From Chitinophagales bacterium (GTDB lineage: Bacteria > Bacteroidota > Bacteroidia > Chitinophagales > Chitinophagaceae), in NCBI GenBank assembly GCA_017303835.1, contig JAFLBI010000001.1:806001-870000 (forward strand): 64,000 bases of DNA, in the 5' to 3' direction. The translations under genes were made by a program, and so were the position numbers. The notes under the pieces were generated by a model. The model ran no database searches, was not told the DNA's origin, and saw only the letters and a list, made by a program, of their open reading frames with translations. Positions 37,631 through 46,113 of this stretch are shown piece after piece (the first letter of the stretch is position 1; the number at the start of each line of letters is the position of its first letter).

Positions 37631-37667
37631 GGGAAATCTCCCACTTTAAAATGGGAAATTTCCCATT
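37631..37667. promoter_or_regulatory. paired palindromes upstream of the ParB-like gene
   Basis: GGGAAATCTCCC (37631-37642, imperfect) is followed 7 bases later by the perfect 18-base palindrome AATGGGAAATTTCCCATT (37650-37667). They share the GGGAAAT half-site and lie 112 bases before the ParB-like start. They mark the point where base composition falls. Operator or methylation-independent protein site are possible readings. Confidence 0.5.
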
Positions 37668-37778
37668 AAAATACCGTTGTTTAACGGGTTGAATTATTGG
37701 ATTAGGTTAGTTAGATTTGAAAAGAATACAATTTGATTAAGGACTCAATAATATCAACAAAAAATATCTAATAAGATT

Positions 37779-39131
37779 ATGGCAAAAACACAAATAATCA
37801 ACTTAATTGATTTGCAAATTAATACTGAAAATTACCGATTCGAGCCAGTAGCAAGCCAAAAAGAAGCAATAGACATGATGATTGATGATCAGGGTGAAAA
37901 AATATACAAGTTAGCTGAACACATAGTATACAATGGCTTAAACCCAAATGACAAAATACAGGTAGTGTCATCAAGTCATGATAAAACCAAATTTAACGTT
38001 GTAGAAGGAAATCGAAGAACTGTTTCTCTTAAACTTTTAAGTAATCCTGATCTGATCGATTCGAACCATCATATCGGTCTTAAACGAAAATTCAAGAAAT
38101 TACATGACGATAATAAAAAAGCTATTCCTAAATCTATTGAATGTACAGTTTACGATAATCCAGCTGAAGCAGATAAATGGATTAAGCTAAAACATGCAGG
38201 CCAACTTGACGGCATAGGCACAGTGACTTGGACAGCACATCAAATAGACAGATTTGAAGAAAAAGTGGAAGGGAAATCTTCAATTTCACTACAAGCGATT
38301 AAACTCCTAGAAAAATCTCCTAATGTTCCCACAGAAGTAAAATCTAATCTTAAAACACTCAAAGTTTCTAATTTTGAAAGACTAATATCTGATCCTTCAG
38401 TTAGAAATTTTTTAGGAATAGAAATCAATAACGGGGTAATCCAATCAAATATTGAAGAAAAAGAGGTCGTAAAAGGATTAACGTTTATAGCAAAAGACTT
38501 ATTAGATCCAAAATTTAATGTAAAAAGGATTTACACTAAAGAAGATCGTACAGACTACATAAGTAAAATTCCCAAATCACATAAACCAGATACTTCAAAA
38601 ACAGCAGATAAGCCTTGGCAATTTAATAATTCAAATACAACTAATCCAAAACAAACACAGACTAAACCTAAACCAAATCCAAAACATAGGAAGACACTAA
38701 TTCCAAAATCATGCAGCCTTAGGATTAGCAAGCCAAAAGTAAATGCTATATACCATGAGTTAATTAAACTTGATATAATAAAATTTACAAATGCTGCCGC
38801 TATTTCACTACGTGTATTTGTAGAACTAAGTATTGACAGTTACCTAGAAGAACATAGCTTGATTTCTACACCATCTGCGGCTAAGTCAGGAATGGATTTT
38901 CAACAAAAGATAAATGTTGTCGCAAATCATATGGAGTCTAAAAAATTTGCCGATGCCGCAATATGTAAAGGAATTAAAAGTGAAATAAAAGACAAAAATG
39001 ATATTATGGGTATAGATACATGGCACGCTTATGTACATAATAATAAATTTGCTCCTAAAGAGAAAAATTTGATTATCACTTGGGATAATATCCAATCATT
39101 TATTGAGGCAATTTGGTTAAACATTAAATAA
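37779..39131 (+). CDS. ParB/Srx-like N-terminal domain protein with helical C-terminal domain
   Basis: A 450-residue AT-rich gene. Residues 1-125 look like a ParB/sulfiredoxin-type domain: IINLIDLQINTENYRF, LAEHIVYNGLNPNDKIQVV and the diagnostic VVEGNRRTVSLKLL with EGNRR at 76-80. Residues 150-270 are helical and may include the HTH-like part. Residues 283-310 form a Thr/Pro/Lys/Asn linker. The C-terminal domain (315-450) is all helical, with SLRVFVELSIDSYLEE and WHAYVHNNKFAPKEKN; the Arg345...His420 spacing is loosely reminiscent of HEPN-like domains. It precedes a DNA adenine methylase by 2 bases. Relatives occur in accessory DNA-modification loci; true chromosome partitioning is unlikely. 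Function unknown. Confidence 0.65.
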   Translation: MAKTQIINLIDLQINTENYRFEPVASQKEAIDMMIDDQGEKIYKLAEHIVYNGLNPNDKIQVVSSSHDKTKFNVVEGNRRTVSLKLLSNPDLIDSNHHIGLKRKFKKLHDDNKKAIPKSIECTVYDNPAEADKWIKLKHAGQLDGIGTVTWTAHQIDRFEEKVEGKSSISLQAIKLLEKSPNVPTEVKSNLKTLKVSNFERLISDPSVRNFLGIEINNGVIQSNIEEKEVVKGLTFIAKDLLDPKFNVKRIYTKEDRTDYISKIPKSHKPDTSKTADKPWQFNNSNTTNPKQTQTKPKPNPKHRKTLIPKSCSLRISKPKVNAIYHELIKLDIIKFTNAAAISLRVFVELSIDSYLEEHSLISTPSAAKSGMDFQQKINVVANHMESKKFADAAICKGIKSEIKDKNDIMGIDTWHAYVHNNKFAPKEKNLIITWDNIQSFIEAIWLNIK

Positions 39132-39133
39132 GT

Positions 39134-39985
39134 ATGCACTTCTATTCTCCATTGAGGTACCCTGGTGGCAAAGGAAAAGTAGCTGACTACTTTAAACAAA
39201 TTTACAAAGACAATCTACTTTATGGTGGCACATATGTTGAGCCCTATGCGGGAGGGGCATCAGTAGCTCTTTCACTACTCTTCAATGAGTATGTCTCAAA
39301 AATTATCATCAATGATATAGATAAATCGATTTACTCTTTTTGGCATTCGGTATTATTTGATACAGAAAAATTGTGTAAACTTATACATGACACCCCTGTC
39401 AACGTTGATAATTGGGAAATTCAAAAATGTATACAAAGAAACAAACATCGTTTCGGTTACCTTAAAGTAGGATTTTCTACATTTTTTTTAAACAGAACTA
39501 ATAGGTCAGGAATTTTAAACGCTGGCATTATTGGAGGAAGAAAGCAATCTGGTTTTTGGAAGATGGATGCAAGGTATAATAAAAAAGAGCTTATTGATAG
39601 AATTGAGAGAATTGCATTATATAAAGATAAAATCGAAGTCTACAATTCAGACGCTGTTGAGTTAGTGAAATCATTTAAAAAATCTCTATCAAAAAATACA
39701 CTTTTCTACTTTGATCCTCCATACTATGTAAAAGGAAAAGATTTGTATTTAAATTACTATGTAGATAAAGACCATAAGAAAATTGCTGACGAAATCTCAA
39801 AAATCAAAACTCAAAAGTGGATAGTAACTTATGACGATGTTAATCCAATAAAAGATTTGTACTCAAACTTTAGGCAAAAGCAATTTAAGCTTTCTTATAG
39901 TGCAGGAAAAGAAACCAAAAAAGGGCAGGAAGTCATGATTTTTTCAGAAAATATTTACATAACAAAGCATAAACTATTTTCATAG
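39134..39985 (+). CDS. DNA adenine N6-methyltransferase, D12/Dam class
   Basis: A 283-residue methyltransferase of the D12 (alpha-type Dam) class. SPLRYPGGKGK (residues 5-15) and YVEPYAGGASVALSL (34-48) form the SAM site, FLNRTNRSGILNAGIIGG (118-135) is the conserved FxNRxxxSG block, and DPPY at 194-197 is the catalytic motif. It is complete and all key residues are intact, so it should be active. It methylates adenine in a short DNA site that cannot be read from sequence. It is translationally close (2 bases) to the ParB-like gene and has the same low GC. No recognisable restriction endonuclease is beside it. Confidence 0.92.
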   Translation: MHFYSPLRYPGGKGKVADYFKQIYKDNLLYGGTYVEPYAGGASVALSLLFNEYVSKIIINDIDKSIYSFWHSVLFDTEKLCKLIHDTPVNVDNWEIQKCIQRNKHRFGYLKVGFSTFFLNRTNRSGILNAGIIGGRKQSGFWKMDARYNKKELIDRIERIALYKDKIEVYNSDAVELVKSFKKSLSKNTLFYFDPPYYVKGKDLYLNYYVDKDHKKIADEISKIKTQKWIVTYDDVNPIKDLYSNFRQKQFKLSYSAGKETKKGQEVMIFSENIYITKHKLFS

Positions 39986-40232
39986 TAAAACTCAACTATA
40001 GTTTGAAGCATATTATTTTGATAATTCAATATTGAATATTTACTTCAAAAAATATATTATTAAAACCTACAACTTGTTATGAGTTCTTCAACTTAAACTT
40101 CCTGTTTTAACTAGTAATTAATATGATGCTGAAGACAGTTAAAAGCTTTAAAGTGCAATTCTGATCTAGCAAATCCATCATTTTTTCATGTTTCAGACTT
40201 CATTCATACGTAGTTGTAAATGGATATACAAA

Positions 40233-40721
40233 ATGAATAAAAAAAGACAGATTAAATCAAAACTGAATAGCAAACAACAATATGTTTTAGAAGAGTTTCT
40301 AATTACTTTCTTACCTAAAACCGGTCATAAACGAAAAAATCCAGCTAATGAATTTGAATATATCCATACTACACTCAATAAAGTTTTTATAAAGCATTTG
40401 GGTTTCAAGTTAACTGCGGATGATGTTTTATTTGCACTAGAAACTCTTGGTTATAATTTTTTTCCACTTAAGGGCACATGGGATACTGAAGATAAAAGTG
40501 TAAGGCCCTCTAAATCTGGAGATTTGATTAGATATGGAACTGCGTATTCAAAATATGAAGCAAGCTTTTTGTATGTAGAAGTAAAGGCCGATACTGTTCG
40601 ATTTCTTAAAAGAACAACAACAACTTTACCACCTCACACGAAACCTGATAAGAATGCTAAAACAAACTTATTATTGAATCATATCAAACATTTTAAAAAA
40701 AATCACACAGAGAGTGAATAG
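40233..40721 (+). CDS. small unknown protein of the AT-rich island
   Basis: A 162-residue basic protein from the ATG at 40233 (MNKKRQIKSKLNSKQQYVLEEFLI); an open frame reaches back to 40188. The core alternates helices and strands (YIHTTLNKVFIKHLGFKLTADDVLFALETLGYNFF, then YEASFLYVEVKADTVRFLKRTTTTL), and the C-terminus is Lys/His-rich. No family is recognised and no nuclease motif is obvious. It follows the methyltransferase after a 247-base AT-rich gap, with the same base composition, and ends before a terminator-like hairpin and the right flanking repeat, so it belongs to the island. Confidence 0.55.
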   Translation: MNKKRQIKSKLNSKQQYVLEEFLITFLPKTGHKRKNPANEFEYIHTTLNKVFIKHLGFKLTADDVLFALETLGYNFFPLKGTWDTEDKSVRPSKSGDLIRYGTAYSKYEASFLYVEVKADTVRFLKRTTTTLPPHTKPDKNAKTNLLLNHIKHFKKNHTESE

Positions 40722-40797
40722 AGATTTGATTATTATGCTTTAATATTTGTATATCCAAGATACTTTACACATAATCAGGAATAATAATATTTTAATT

Positions 40798-40831
40798 AAA
40801 AAAGCCCAAGTAAAATACTCAGGCCTTTTCT
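40798..40831. terminator. terminator-like hairpin at the right side of the island
   Basis: An A run, GCC...AGT and ACT...GGC arms around AAAAT with small bulges, and a T run. The shape fits a bidirectional terminator between the small island gene and the convergent helicase gene. Confidence 0.5.
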
Positions 40832-40840
40832 ATTCAATAA

Positions 40841-40886
40841 AAGCTAACATCTAACTTCTAACTTCTAGCTTCTACATTCTAACTTT
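40841..40886 (+). repeat. right copy of the flanking repeat, inside a CTAACTTCT tandem
   Basis: Positions 40841-40870 match the inverted left copy at 37505-37534 (24/30). The segment continues as loose CTAACTTCT/CTAGCTTCT units to 40886, just before the helicase stop. Confidence 0.5.
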
Positions 40887-40893
40887 CTCCTTC

Positions 40894-42567
40894 TTAACGA
40901 CTATTCGCTTCATTCATGCGAATCTTTCTGCCTCGGTAGTTCTTGCCGTCAATGGCGCGTATCATCTGCTTAGCAGATTTCGCGTCCACTTCTACCCAGC
41001 TATTCATTTCCTTCATATCAATACGGCCCAGCACATCTTTGCGCAGGTCGCTCATGTCTAGAATAAACTGTAAGAAACTGGCTTTGTAAAAACCATCCTT
41101 GGTACCGAGGTTTACAAAGAGCTTGGTGAAATTGCCGCTCTCGTCAAACTTCTTGCGACCATTGGGATCTTTACGACGACCCTGATCGGGTGCGCCACGC
41201 TCCTGCTGTCTGCGTTCACTACCACGCTCACGCTGGTCTTTGCGTGGGTTCAGGTCTTCTGCATTTTCATAATATTTCAAAAAGCGGTCGAACTCCAAAG
41301 CCGCTACACGCTGCAGCACTTCTTCCTTACTCATGTCGGCAAATTTTTCGGCCAACATGGGCAGATAGGTTTCGTAATTGCTATTGCTGATATCAGCCTG
41401 TTGCAAACGATCCATGTGGTGGAAGAACTGCTTACGACAAACATCTTTACCGGCAGGAATTTCCAACTTGTGAAACTGCACCTGCATGGTCTTTTCAATC
41501 AAACGAATCTTATACAATTCACGGGCATGCAGAATAGACATACAGATACCGGTATTTCCGGCGCGACCGGTACGGCCACTTCTGTGCGTGTACACTTCTA
41601 CATCATCTGGTAATTCGTAATTGATTACGTGAGTAATACCCTGCACATCAATACCGCGGGCAGCCACATCGGTAGCAATCAGCAACTGTAGACTCTTATC
41701 GCGGAACTGTCCCATTACTTTATCACGCTGAGGCTGGGTAAGATCTCCGTGTAAGGCATCAATATCATAGCCCTCACGGGTCAACTTCTCAGCAATTTCC
41801 TGTGCATCTAATTTGGTTCTGGTAAAAATGATACCATAGATACCGGGGTTGAAATCAATCAAACGCTTCAAAGCCTCGTAACGATGATGCGCATTCACCA
41901 CATAGAATTGGTGGTCGATATTCTTATTACCGGTGTTTACCTTACCCACTGTTACTTCAAAAGGCTCCTTCATGTAGCGCTTGCTCACTTTGCGGATTTC
42001 CGTTGGCATCGTGGCGCTAAACAACCAAGTGCTTTCACGCTTGGGGGTATTCTGTAAAATGAATTCAATGTCTTCCTGAAAACCCATGTTGAGCATTTCA
42101 TCGGCTTCATCCAGCACCACATAATGGATCTGCTGCAGGTCGATGGCTTTGCGCTCAATCAAATCAATCAAACGACCGGGTGTGGCTACTACTATTTGTG
42201 AACCTCTTCTCAGGTCTTTGATCTGCATACCAATGGATGCACCTCCGTAAACGGCAGTAATATGCACCCCGGGAAGAAATTTCTTGAAATGCTCCATCTC
42301 GGTCACGATCTGGAGACAAAGTTCTCTGGTAGGGCAAACGATCAATGCCTGGGCATGTCTTGCCTGACGATCGATTAATTGCAGCAGGGGTAAACCAAAT
42401 GCTGCTGTCTTACCTGTTCCGGTCTGGGCCAAACCAATAAAGTCCTTTGTGCCACTAATTAAAACCGGAATGGCTTTCTCTTGTATGGTGGTGGGATTCT
42501 TGAAACCTAATGCTTCCGTCGCTTTAATCAACTCCTCAGATAAACCCAACTCGCTAAATACTGTCAT
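40894..42567 (-). CDS. DEAD-box RNA helicase with DbpA-type RNA-binding domain
   Basis: A 557-residue ATP-dependent RNA helicase. Motifs in order: Q motif (FKNPTTIQEKAIP), I (AQTGTGKTA), Ia (PTRELCLQ), II (DEAD), III (SAT), V (ATDVAARGIDVQ) and VI (HRSGRTGRAG). After a charged linker rich in Arg/Glu/Gly (about residues 440-475) comes a DbpA/CsdA-like RRM fold (TKLFVNLGTKDGFYKASFLQFILD to GRKIRMNE). This layout is that of DeaD/CsdA proteins used in ribosome assembly and cold growth. The ATG at 42567 fits the family; the longer frame to 42600 crosses the promoter element. Confidence 0.93.
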   Translation of the reverse strand: MTVFSELGLSEELIKATEALGFKNPTTIQEKAIPVLISGTKDFIGLAQTGTGKTAAFGLPLLQLIDRQARHAQALIVCPTRELCLQIVTEMEHFKKFLPGVHITAVYGGASIGMQIKDLRRGSQIVVATPGRLIDLIERKAIDLQQIHYVVLDEADEMLNMGFQEDIEFILQNTPKRESTWLFSATMPTEIRKVSKRYMKEPFEVTVGKVNTGNKNIDHQFYVVNAHHRYEALKRLIDFNPGIYGIIFTRTKLDAQEIAEKLTREGYDIDALHGDLTQPQRDKVMGQFRDKSLQLLIATDVAARGIDVQGITHVINYELPDDVEVYTHRSGRTGRAGNTGICMSILHARELYKIRLIEKTMQVQFHKLEIPAGKDVCRKQFFHHMDRLQQADISNSNYETYLPMLAEKFADMSKEEVLQRVAALEFDRFLKYYENAEDLNPRKDQRERGSERRQQERGAPDQGRRKDPNGRKKFDESGNFTKLFVNLGTKDGFYKASFLQFILDMSDLRKDVLGRIDMKEMNSWVEVDAKSAKQMIRAIDGKNYRGRKIRMNEANSR

Positions 42568-42586
42568 GAATACTACTATTTTTTTG

Positions 42587-42594
42587 CAAAGGTA
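42587..42594 (-). promoter_or_regulatory. TAnnTTTG -7 element of the helicase gene
   Basis: Read on the minus strand this is TACCTTTG, 20 bases before the helicase ATG at 42567. A -33 match is not evident. Confidence 0.5.
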
Positions 42595-42653
42595 ACTCAA
42601 TACCCCTGCATTGGCCGAAAAGAATTAGTAGCTTTAATCATCCCTAAATCACT

Positions 42654-43124
42654 ATGAAACAAGCACTTATCATTTTTGCAACCATGCTGTTCTTCGCCTG
42701 TGCACCAGCTGAACAGGAAATAGAAGCGTCAAAACCGGATGCCCAAACGCCTGCAATACCTGAATTTCGAGAAAATCCCAGCGCCGATCCTGTGGCAAAA
42801 TACAGCAAACCCATTGCCAATGACCTGAACGGATTTGTATTTGCGGTGAAAGCTTTTGAGACCAAAAGAACGGCGGTTTATAAGCTGGTTGTGCAGTATA
42901 AAGTGCTGCATGTGGTGGATAGTTTTGCCGTACCTGTATTGAATGCCCTGCCCCTGATTGCTATACAACCGGATAGTAGCAAGCCCTATGGTTGTTTTGT
43001 AGGCATTACCGATTCCCTCAAGGGCTTTTTGCCCATGCGACATATCTACGTGCAGCATGAGGAACTCAAGCTGAAGACCATCGCCAAAGTGGCTGTTCGC
43101 ACCAGCATACAAGTGGCCGACTGA
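42654..43124 (+). CDS. small lipoprotein, unknown
   Basis: A 156-residue protein with a clear lipoprotein signal (MKQALIIFATMLFFAC, Cys16) and an Asp/Glu/Pro-rich linker. The folded part (NGFVFAVKAFETKRTAVYKLVVQYKVLHVVDSFAV) has alternating strands. No family is recognised. It sits divergent from the helicase and 56 bases before the BlaI-like gene; envelope location is inferred. Confidence 0.65.
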   Translation: MKQALIIFATMLFFACAPAEQEIEASKPDAQTPAIPEFRENPSADPVAKYSKPIANDLNGFVFAVKAFETKRTAVYKLVVQYKVLHVVDSFAVPVLNALPLIAIQPDSSKPYGCFVGITDSLKGFLPMRHIYVQHEELKLKTIAKVAVRTSIQVAD

Positions 43125-43180
43125 TTTTTGCTTTTTCTTTAGAACCGATGGCCTAAATTGCTTACGAATAATATCGTAAT

Positions 43181-43567
43181 ATGACCCATCAGGCGCCAAT
43201 TAAACCAACAGAAAGCGAGTTAGAGATTCTCCAGGTATTGTGGGAAAAGGGAGATGCTACTGTTCGTGAAGTACATGAAGTGCTCACGGCCCACAAGGAT
43301 GTTGGCTATACCACTACCCTGAAACTGATGCAGATTATGTTTGAAAAGGGATTGGTGTTGCGAAATGATAGCAGCAAGACCCATATTTATACGGCCAATG
43401 TGAGCAAGGAAGATACCCAGCAGCAGCTGGTAAATAAAATGATCCGCAACCTCTTCAATGGTTCTGCTTCACAATTGGTGATGCAGGCATTGGGTAATCA
43501 ATCTGCCAGCAAGGAAGAACTGGATGCGATTGAAGCCATGATACAACAACTCAAAAGCAAGTCCTGA
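43181..43567 (+). CDS. BlaI/MecI/CopY-family repressor
   Basis: A 128-residue winged-helix repressor. KPTESELEILQVLWEKGDATVREVHEVLTAHKDVGYTTTLKLMQIMFEKGLV is the classic BlaI DNA-binding domain, and the C-terminal helices (VNKMIRNLFNGSASQLVMQAL) form the dimer. BlaI-type repressors are inactivated by proteolysis triggered by a partner M56 sensor, here encoded next with a one-base overlap. The regulated genes are not evident; no beta-lactamase is adjacent. Confidence 0.93.
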   Translation: MTHQAPIKPTESELEILQVLWEKGDATVREVHEVLTAHKDVGYTTTLKLMQIMFEKGLVLRNDSSKTHIYTANVSKEDTQQQLVNKMIRNLFNGSASQLVMQALGNQSASKEELDAIEAMIQQLKSKS

Positions 43568-45072
43568 TGCTCTCGGCGAATGGCCCAGTCTGGATAGTAT
43601 TATTCCTGCAACATGTGTTGTGGACCGGCTTTGTCTGGTTAACCTGGCAGGTGCTGCGTAAATGCATTCGCTTCACAGCAACACAAATCTATTTCGTAAA
43701 TACTGCGCTGCAGTTATTGGCTGCAGGGGCTTTGGTGATTGGTGCCAGCTACTTTGTCCGAGATGATACAGCAATAGTGAACAATGCCATTGGTGTTTTC
43801 AACCTCAACCAATTTATTCGAAGCAATCCGTTTTTAGCAGAAGCATTACTCCTACTTTATATTCTGGCATTGGGTATTCAACTGATGCAATGGATGCTGG
43901 GTTTAACAGCTGTTCGTAAACTGATGCGCAGTGGATTGCCTGCTGATGGAGTATTACTACATCAATTACAACAACAACAGTCATTGCTGCAACTCAACAG
44001 AAAGATTGAATTGCGTGTGAGTGATGTTGTGGAGAGTCCGCTCACTGTTGGCTGGATCAAGCCCATAATCATCTTACCTCTGGCGGCTATCAATCAACTA
44101 ACACCCAATGAACTGGAAGCCCTGCTCTTACATGAGTTGGTACATATTCGTCGCTATGATTATCTGGTGAACCATGCATTGGTGTTGAGCCGTGCACTGT
44201 TGTGCTTCAATCCTTTTATCTGGTTGCTGCACGAAGAAACCATTTTGTACCGAGAGATTAGTTGCGATGATGCAGTACGCAGTAGGCAAGAAACCGGTGT
44301 GTATGCGGGTGCTTTGTTTCGTATGGCACAATTGCAACAGCAACATCGCCTGGCCATGGCAGCTACCGGCAGTAAGGATGGTTTGCGCAAACGCATTGCC
44401 TATATGTTGGAACCGATGCAGGTGATGCAAACTTCTGCAAGCCGGATCATCATCGTAGTATTTGGTTTAGGTGCACTGGCTTTGCTCTTATTTTTCTCAG
44501 CCAAAACTGCACAGGAAAAAAGACTCAGTAAACGCAAGCCTAAAACATCCAATACAAAATTGCATGCTTTGCCTAAACCGGTCTTAGCAAAAACCAACCG
44601 TATTCAAGCATTGAAGCCGCAACCAAGAAAGAGCAGCATCAAAAAAGAAGTATTGATTGAGGAAACCATAGTAACCAATACAAATCAGGCTTTAAAAACA
44701 TTGAAGACCTGGAGCGATTTGGAGCAGCCTGTAGTTGAAGAACGCATCCTGATAGAAGGCAATCCCCTGCTGAAACAAGTGGCAAGTCCTACTGAGAAAC
44801 AAGTCTTACGACAAGTGATGAAAGAGAAACTAGTTGCTGCTGCAGATTTGTTGAAGCAATTGAAACAGGACAAGCAATTGAGTGAACAAGAAAAACTATG
44901 GTTGATCGCCAATATCTTGAAACGTACCGGTATTCAGTTTGACAGTAACAATCAAGTTATTTTACCTGAAGGTTTTGACATACAAAGCCTGGAAAATATT
45001 TTACGCAACCGTAATCTTTTATTGCGTGAGCGCATTATACCCGAGAGCCTGATACATAGAAGGATTCAGTAA
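43567..45072 (+). CDS. M56 (BlaR1-like) membrane metallopeptidase
   Basis: A 501-residue membrane protein with four predicted helices: two or three before residue 110 and a last one near residues 295-315. The zinc-peptidase motif HELVH is at residues 189-193 in LLLHELVHIRRYDYL, on the cytosolic side as in BlaR1. The part beyond the last helix (about 185 residues) is charged and Lys/Gln/Glu-rich and shows no penicillin-binding sensor motifs, so the signal sensed is probably not a beta-lactam. It is cotranscribed with the BlaI-like gene. Its stop abuts the stop of the convergent SprF gene. Confidence 0.88.
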   Translation: MLSANGPVWIVLFLQHVLWTGFVWLTWQVLRKCIRFTATQIYFVNTALQLLAAGALVIGASYFVRDDTAIVNNAIGVFNLNQFIRSNPFLAEALLLLYILALGIQLMQWMLGLTAVRKLMRSGLPADGVLLHQLQQQQSLLQLNRKIELRVSDVVESPLTVGWIKPIIILPLAAINQLTPNELEALLLHELVHIRRYDYLVNHALVLSRALLCFNPFIWLLHEETILYREISCDDAVRSRQETGVYAGALFRMAQLQQQHRLAMAATGSKDGLRKRIAYMLEPMQVMQTSASRIIIVVFGLGALALLLFFSAKTAQEKRLSKRKPKTSNTKLHALPKPVLAKTNRIQALKPQPRKSSIKKEVLIEETIVTNTNQALKTLKTWSDLEQPVVEERILIEGNPLLKQVASPTEKQVLRQVMKEKLVAAADLLKQLKQDKQLSEQEKLWLIANILKRTGIQFDSNNQVILPEGFDIQSLENILRNRNLLLRERIIPESLIHRRIQ

Positions 45073-46113
45073 TTACCACACATTGCGTGGTGTCCAATCC
45101 AGTACTTTATTGCCCAATAAGAAACCGATAGTGAGTTCGTGACTACCGCGTGAGAAGGTATTCAGTGTGCTATTGGTAGCCATTTCGTACGCATATCCCA
45201 GATGCCAGCTGGTATTGAGTTTGATACCGGCCATGGCTGCACCACCCTCTTTGTGGCGATATGAAGCACCCACCCACAATTGATCGAGGTAACGGAATTT
45301 CACGTTGAGGTCAACACCAATGGGCAGTGGCGAGATATAACGCACTTGTGCAGATGGCAACATCGTAACCTCATCTGTGATAGTGAATCGATAACCGAAT
45401 GACAAAAAAGTATGGGGCAATAAGCGACTATTTTGCAGGTACACATTATTATCTGAGAATGCCACTTGCTGTGGCACGAGTTGCTGCACAGAAAGTCCTG
45501 CGAAAAAACGAGAAGTGTATAACCAGAAACCGGCGCTCACATCTGGGCGCATTCTGTTGAGGATACCACTACTGCTGACAGCGGGATCAAGATTCACTTC
45601 GCCAAAATTCAATTTGCTCGCATCTAATCTTAACTGCGTAAAACCAACTGACACGCCGCCGGAGAGCATCATGCCCGGTGCAACAGACATGTGGTATGCA
45701 TAAGTACCCTGCAAAGCAATTCTGCTGAGCGGACCAGTTACATCATTCAAAAATGTAAGACCTACTCCGTGGTGTGGTTCATTGTTATTGTAATCGCGCC
45801 AATTGGCTTTACCCAAAGGATTCTCACCGTAAGGATAAAAAGTATTCACCGTTTCGCGACCATAATCATCCTTACTCAGTGGCGCATGCATGGTAAGGTA
45901 GGTGGTTACCGGTGCATCTGCAATACCCGTCCATTGCCTTCTATGGCTGAGCTTGATATCGGTATAGTTTTCAATACCGGCCACTGCAGGATTGATGATA
46001 TAGTTGTTTAGGATGTATTGCGAGTAGTATGGTCTTTGTTGTGCAAAGAGCTGCATTGCTGCCAAGATTGTACAGCAACAAATCAAGATGCGATATGACT
46101 GACGCAACTTCAT
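45073..46113 (-). CDS. PorP/SprF family type IX secretion membrane protein
   Basis: A 346-residue outer-membrane protein with a signal peptide ending FAQQRPYYSQY. The opening YYSQYILNNYIINPAVAGIENYTDIKLSHRRQWTGI is the PorP/SprF hallmark, followed by YAYHMSVAPGMMLSGGVSVGFTQL and the C-terminal GYAYEMATNSTLNTFSRGSHELTIGFLLG. These barrel proteins accept and anchor type B T9SS cargo at the cell surface. It follows the giant cargo gene with a 4-base overlap, the usual cargo-SprF pairing. Confidence 0.94.
   Translation of the reverse strand: MKLRQSYRILICCCTILAAMQLFAQQRPYYSQYILNNYIINPAVAGIENYTDIKLSHRRQWTGIADAPVTTYLTMHAPLSKDDYGRETVNTFYPYGENPLGKANWRDYNNNEPHHGVGLTFLNDVTGPLSRIALQGTYAYHMSVAPGMMLSGGVSVGFTQLRLDASKLNFGEVNLDPAVSSSGILNRMRPDVSAGFWLYTSRFFAGLSVQQLVPQQVAFSDNNVYLQNSRLLPHTFLSFGYRFTITDEVTMLPSAQVRYISPLPIGVDLNVKFRYLDQLWVGASYRHKEGGAAMAGIKLNTSWHLGYAYEMATNSTLNTFSRGSHELTIGFLLGNKVLDWTPRNVW

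Noticed and set aside
37779-39131. Chromosome or plasmid partition protein ParB
   Set aside because: Only the N-terminal domain is ParB/Srx-like; no ParA, no parS-like cluster, and the gene is paired with a methylase.
40188-40232. Longer start for the small island protein
   Set aside because: The first 15 residues of the long frame do not look like part of the basic N-terminus; the ATG at 40233 gives a more normal start, though this cannot be settled.
43181-45072. Beta-lactam resistance cassette
   Set aside because: BlaI and BlaR1-like genes are present but there is no penicillin-sensor domain and no adjacent lactamase.
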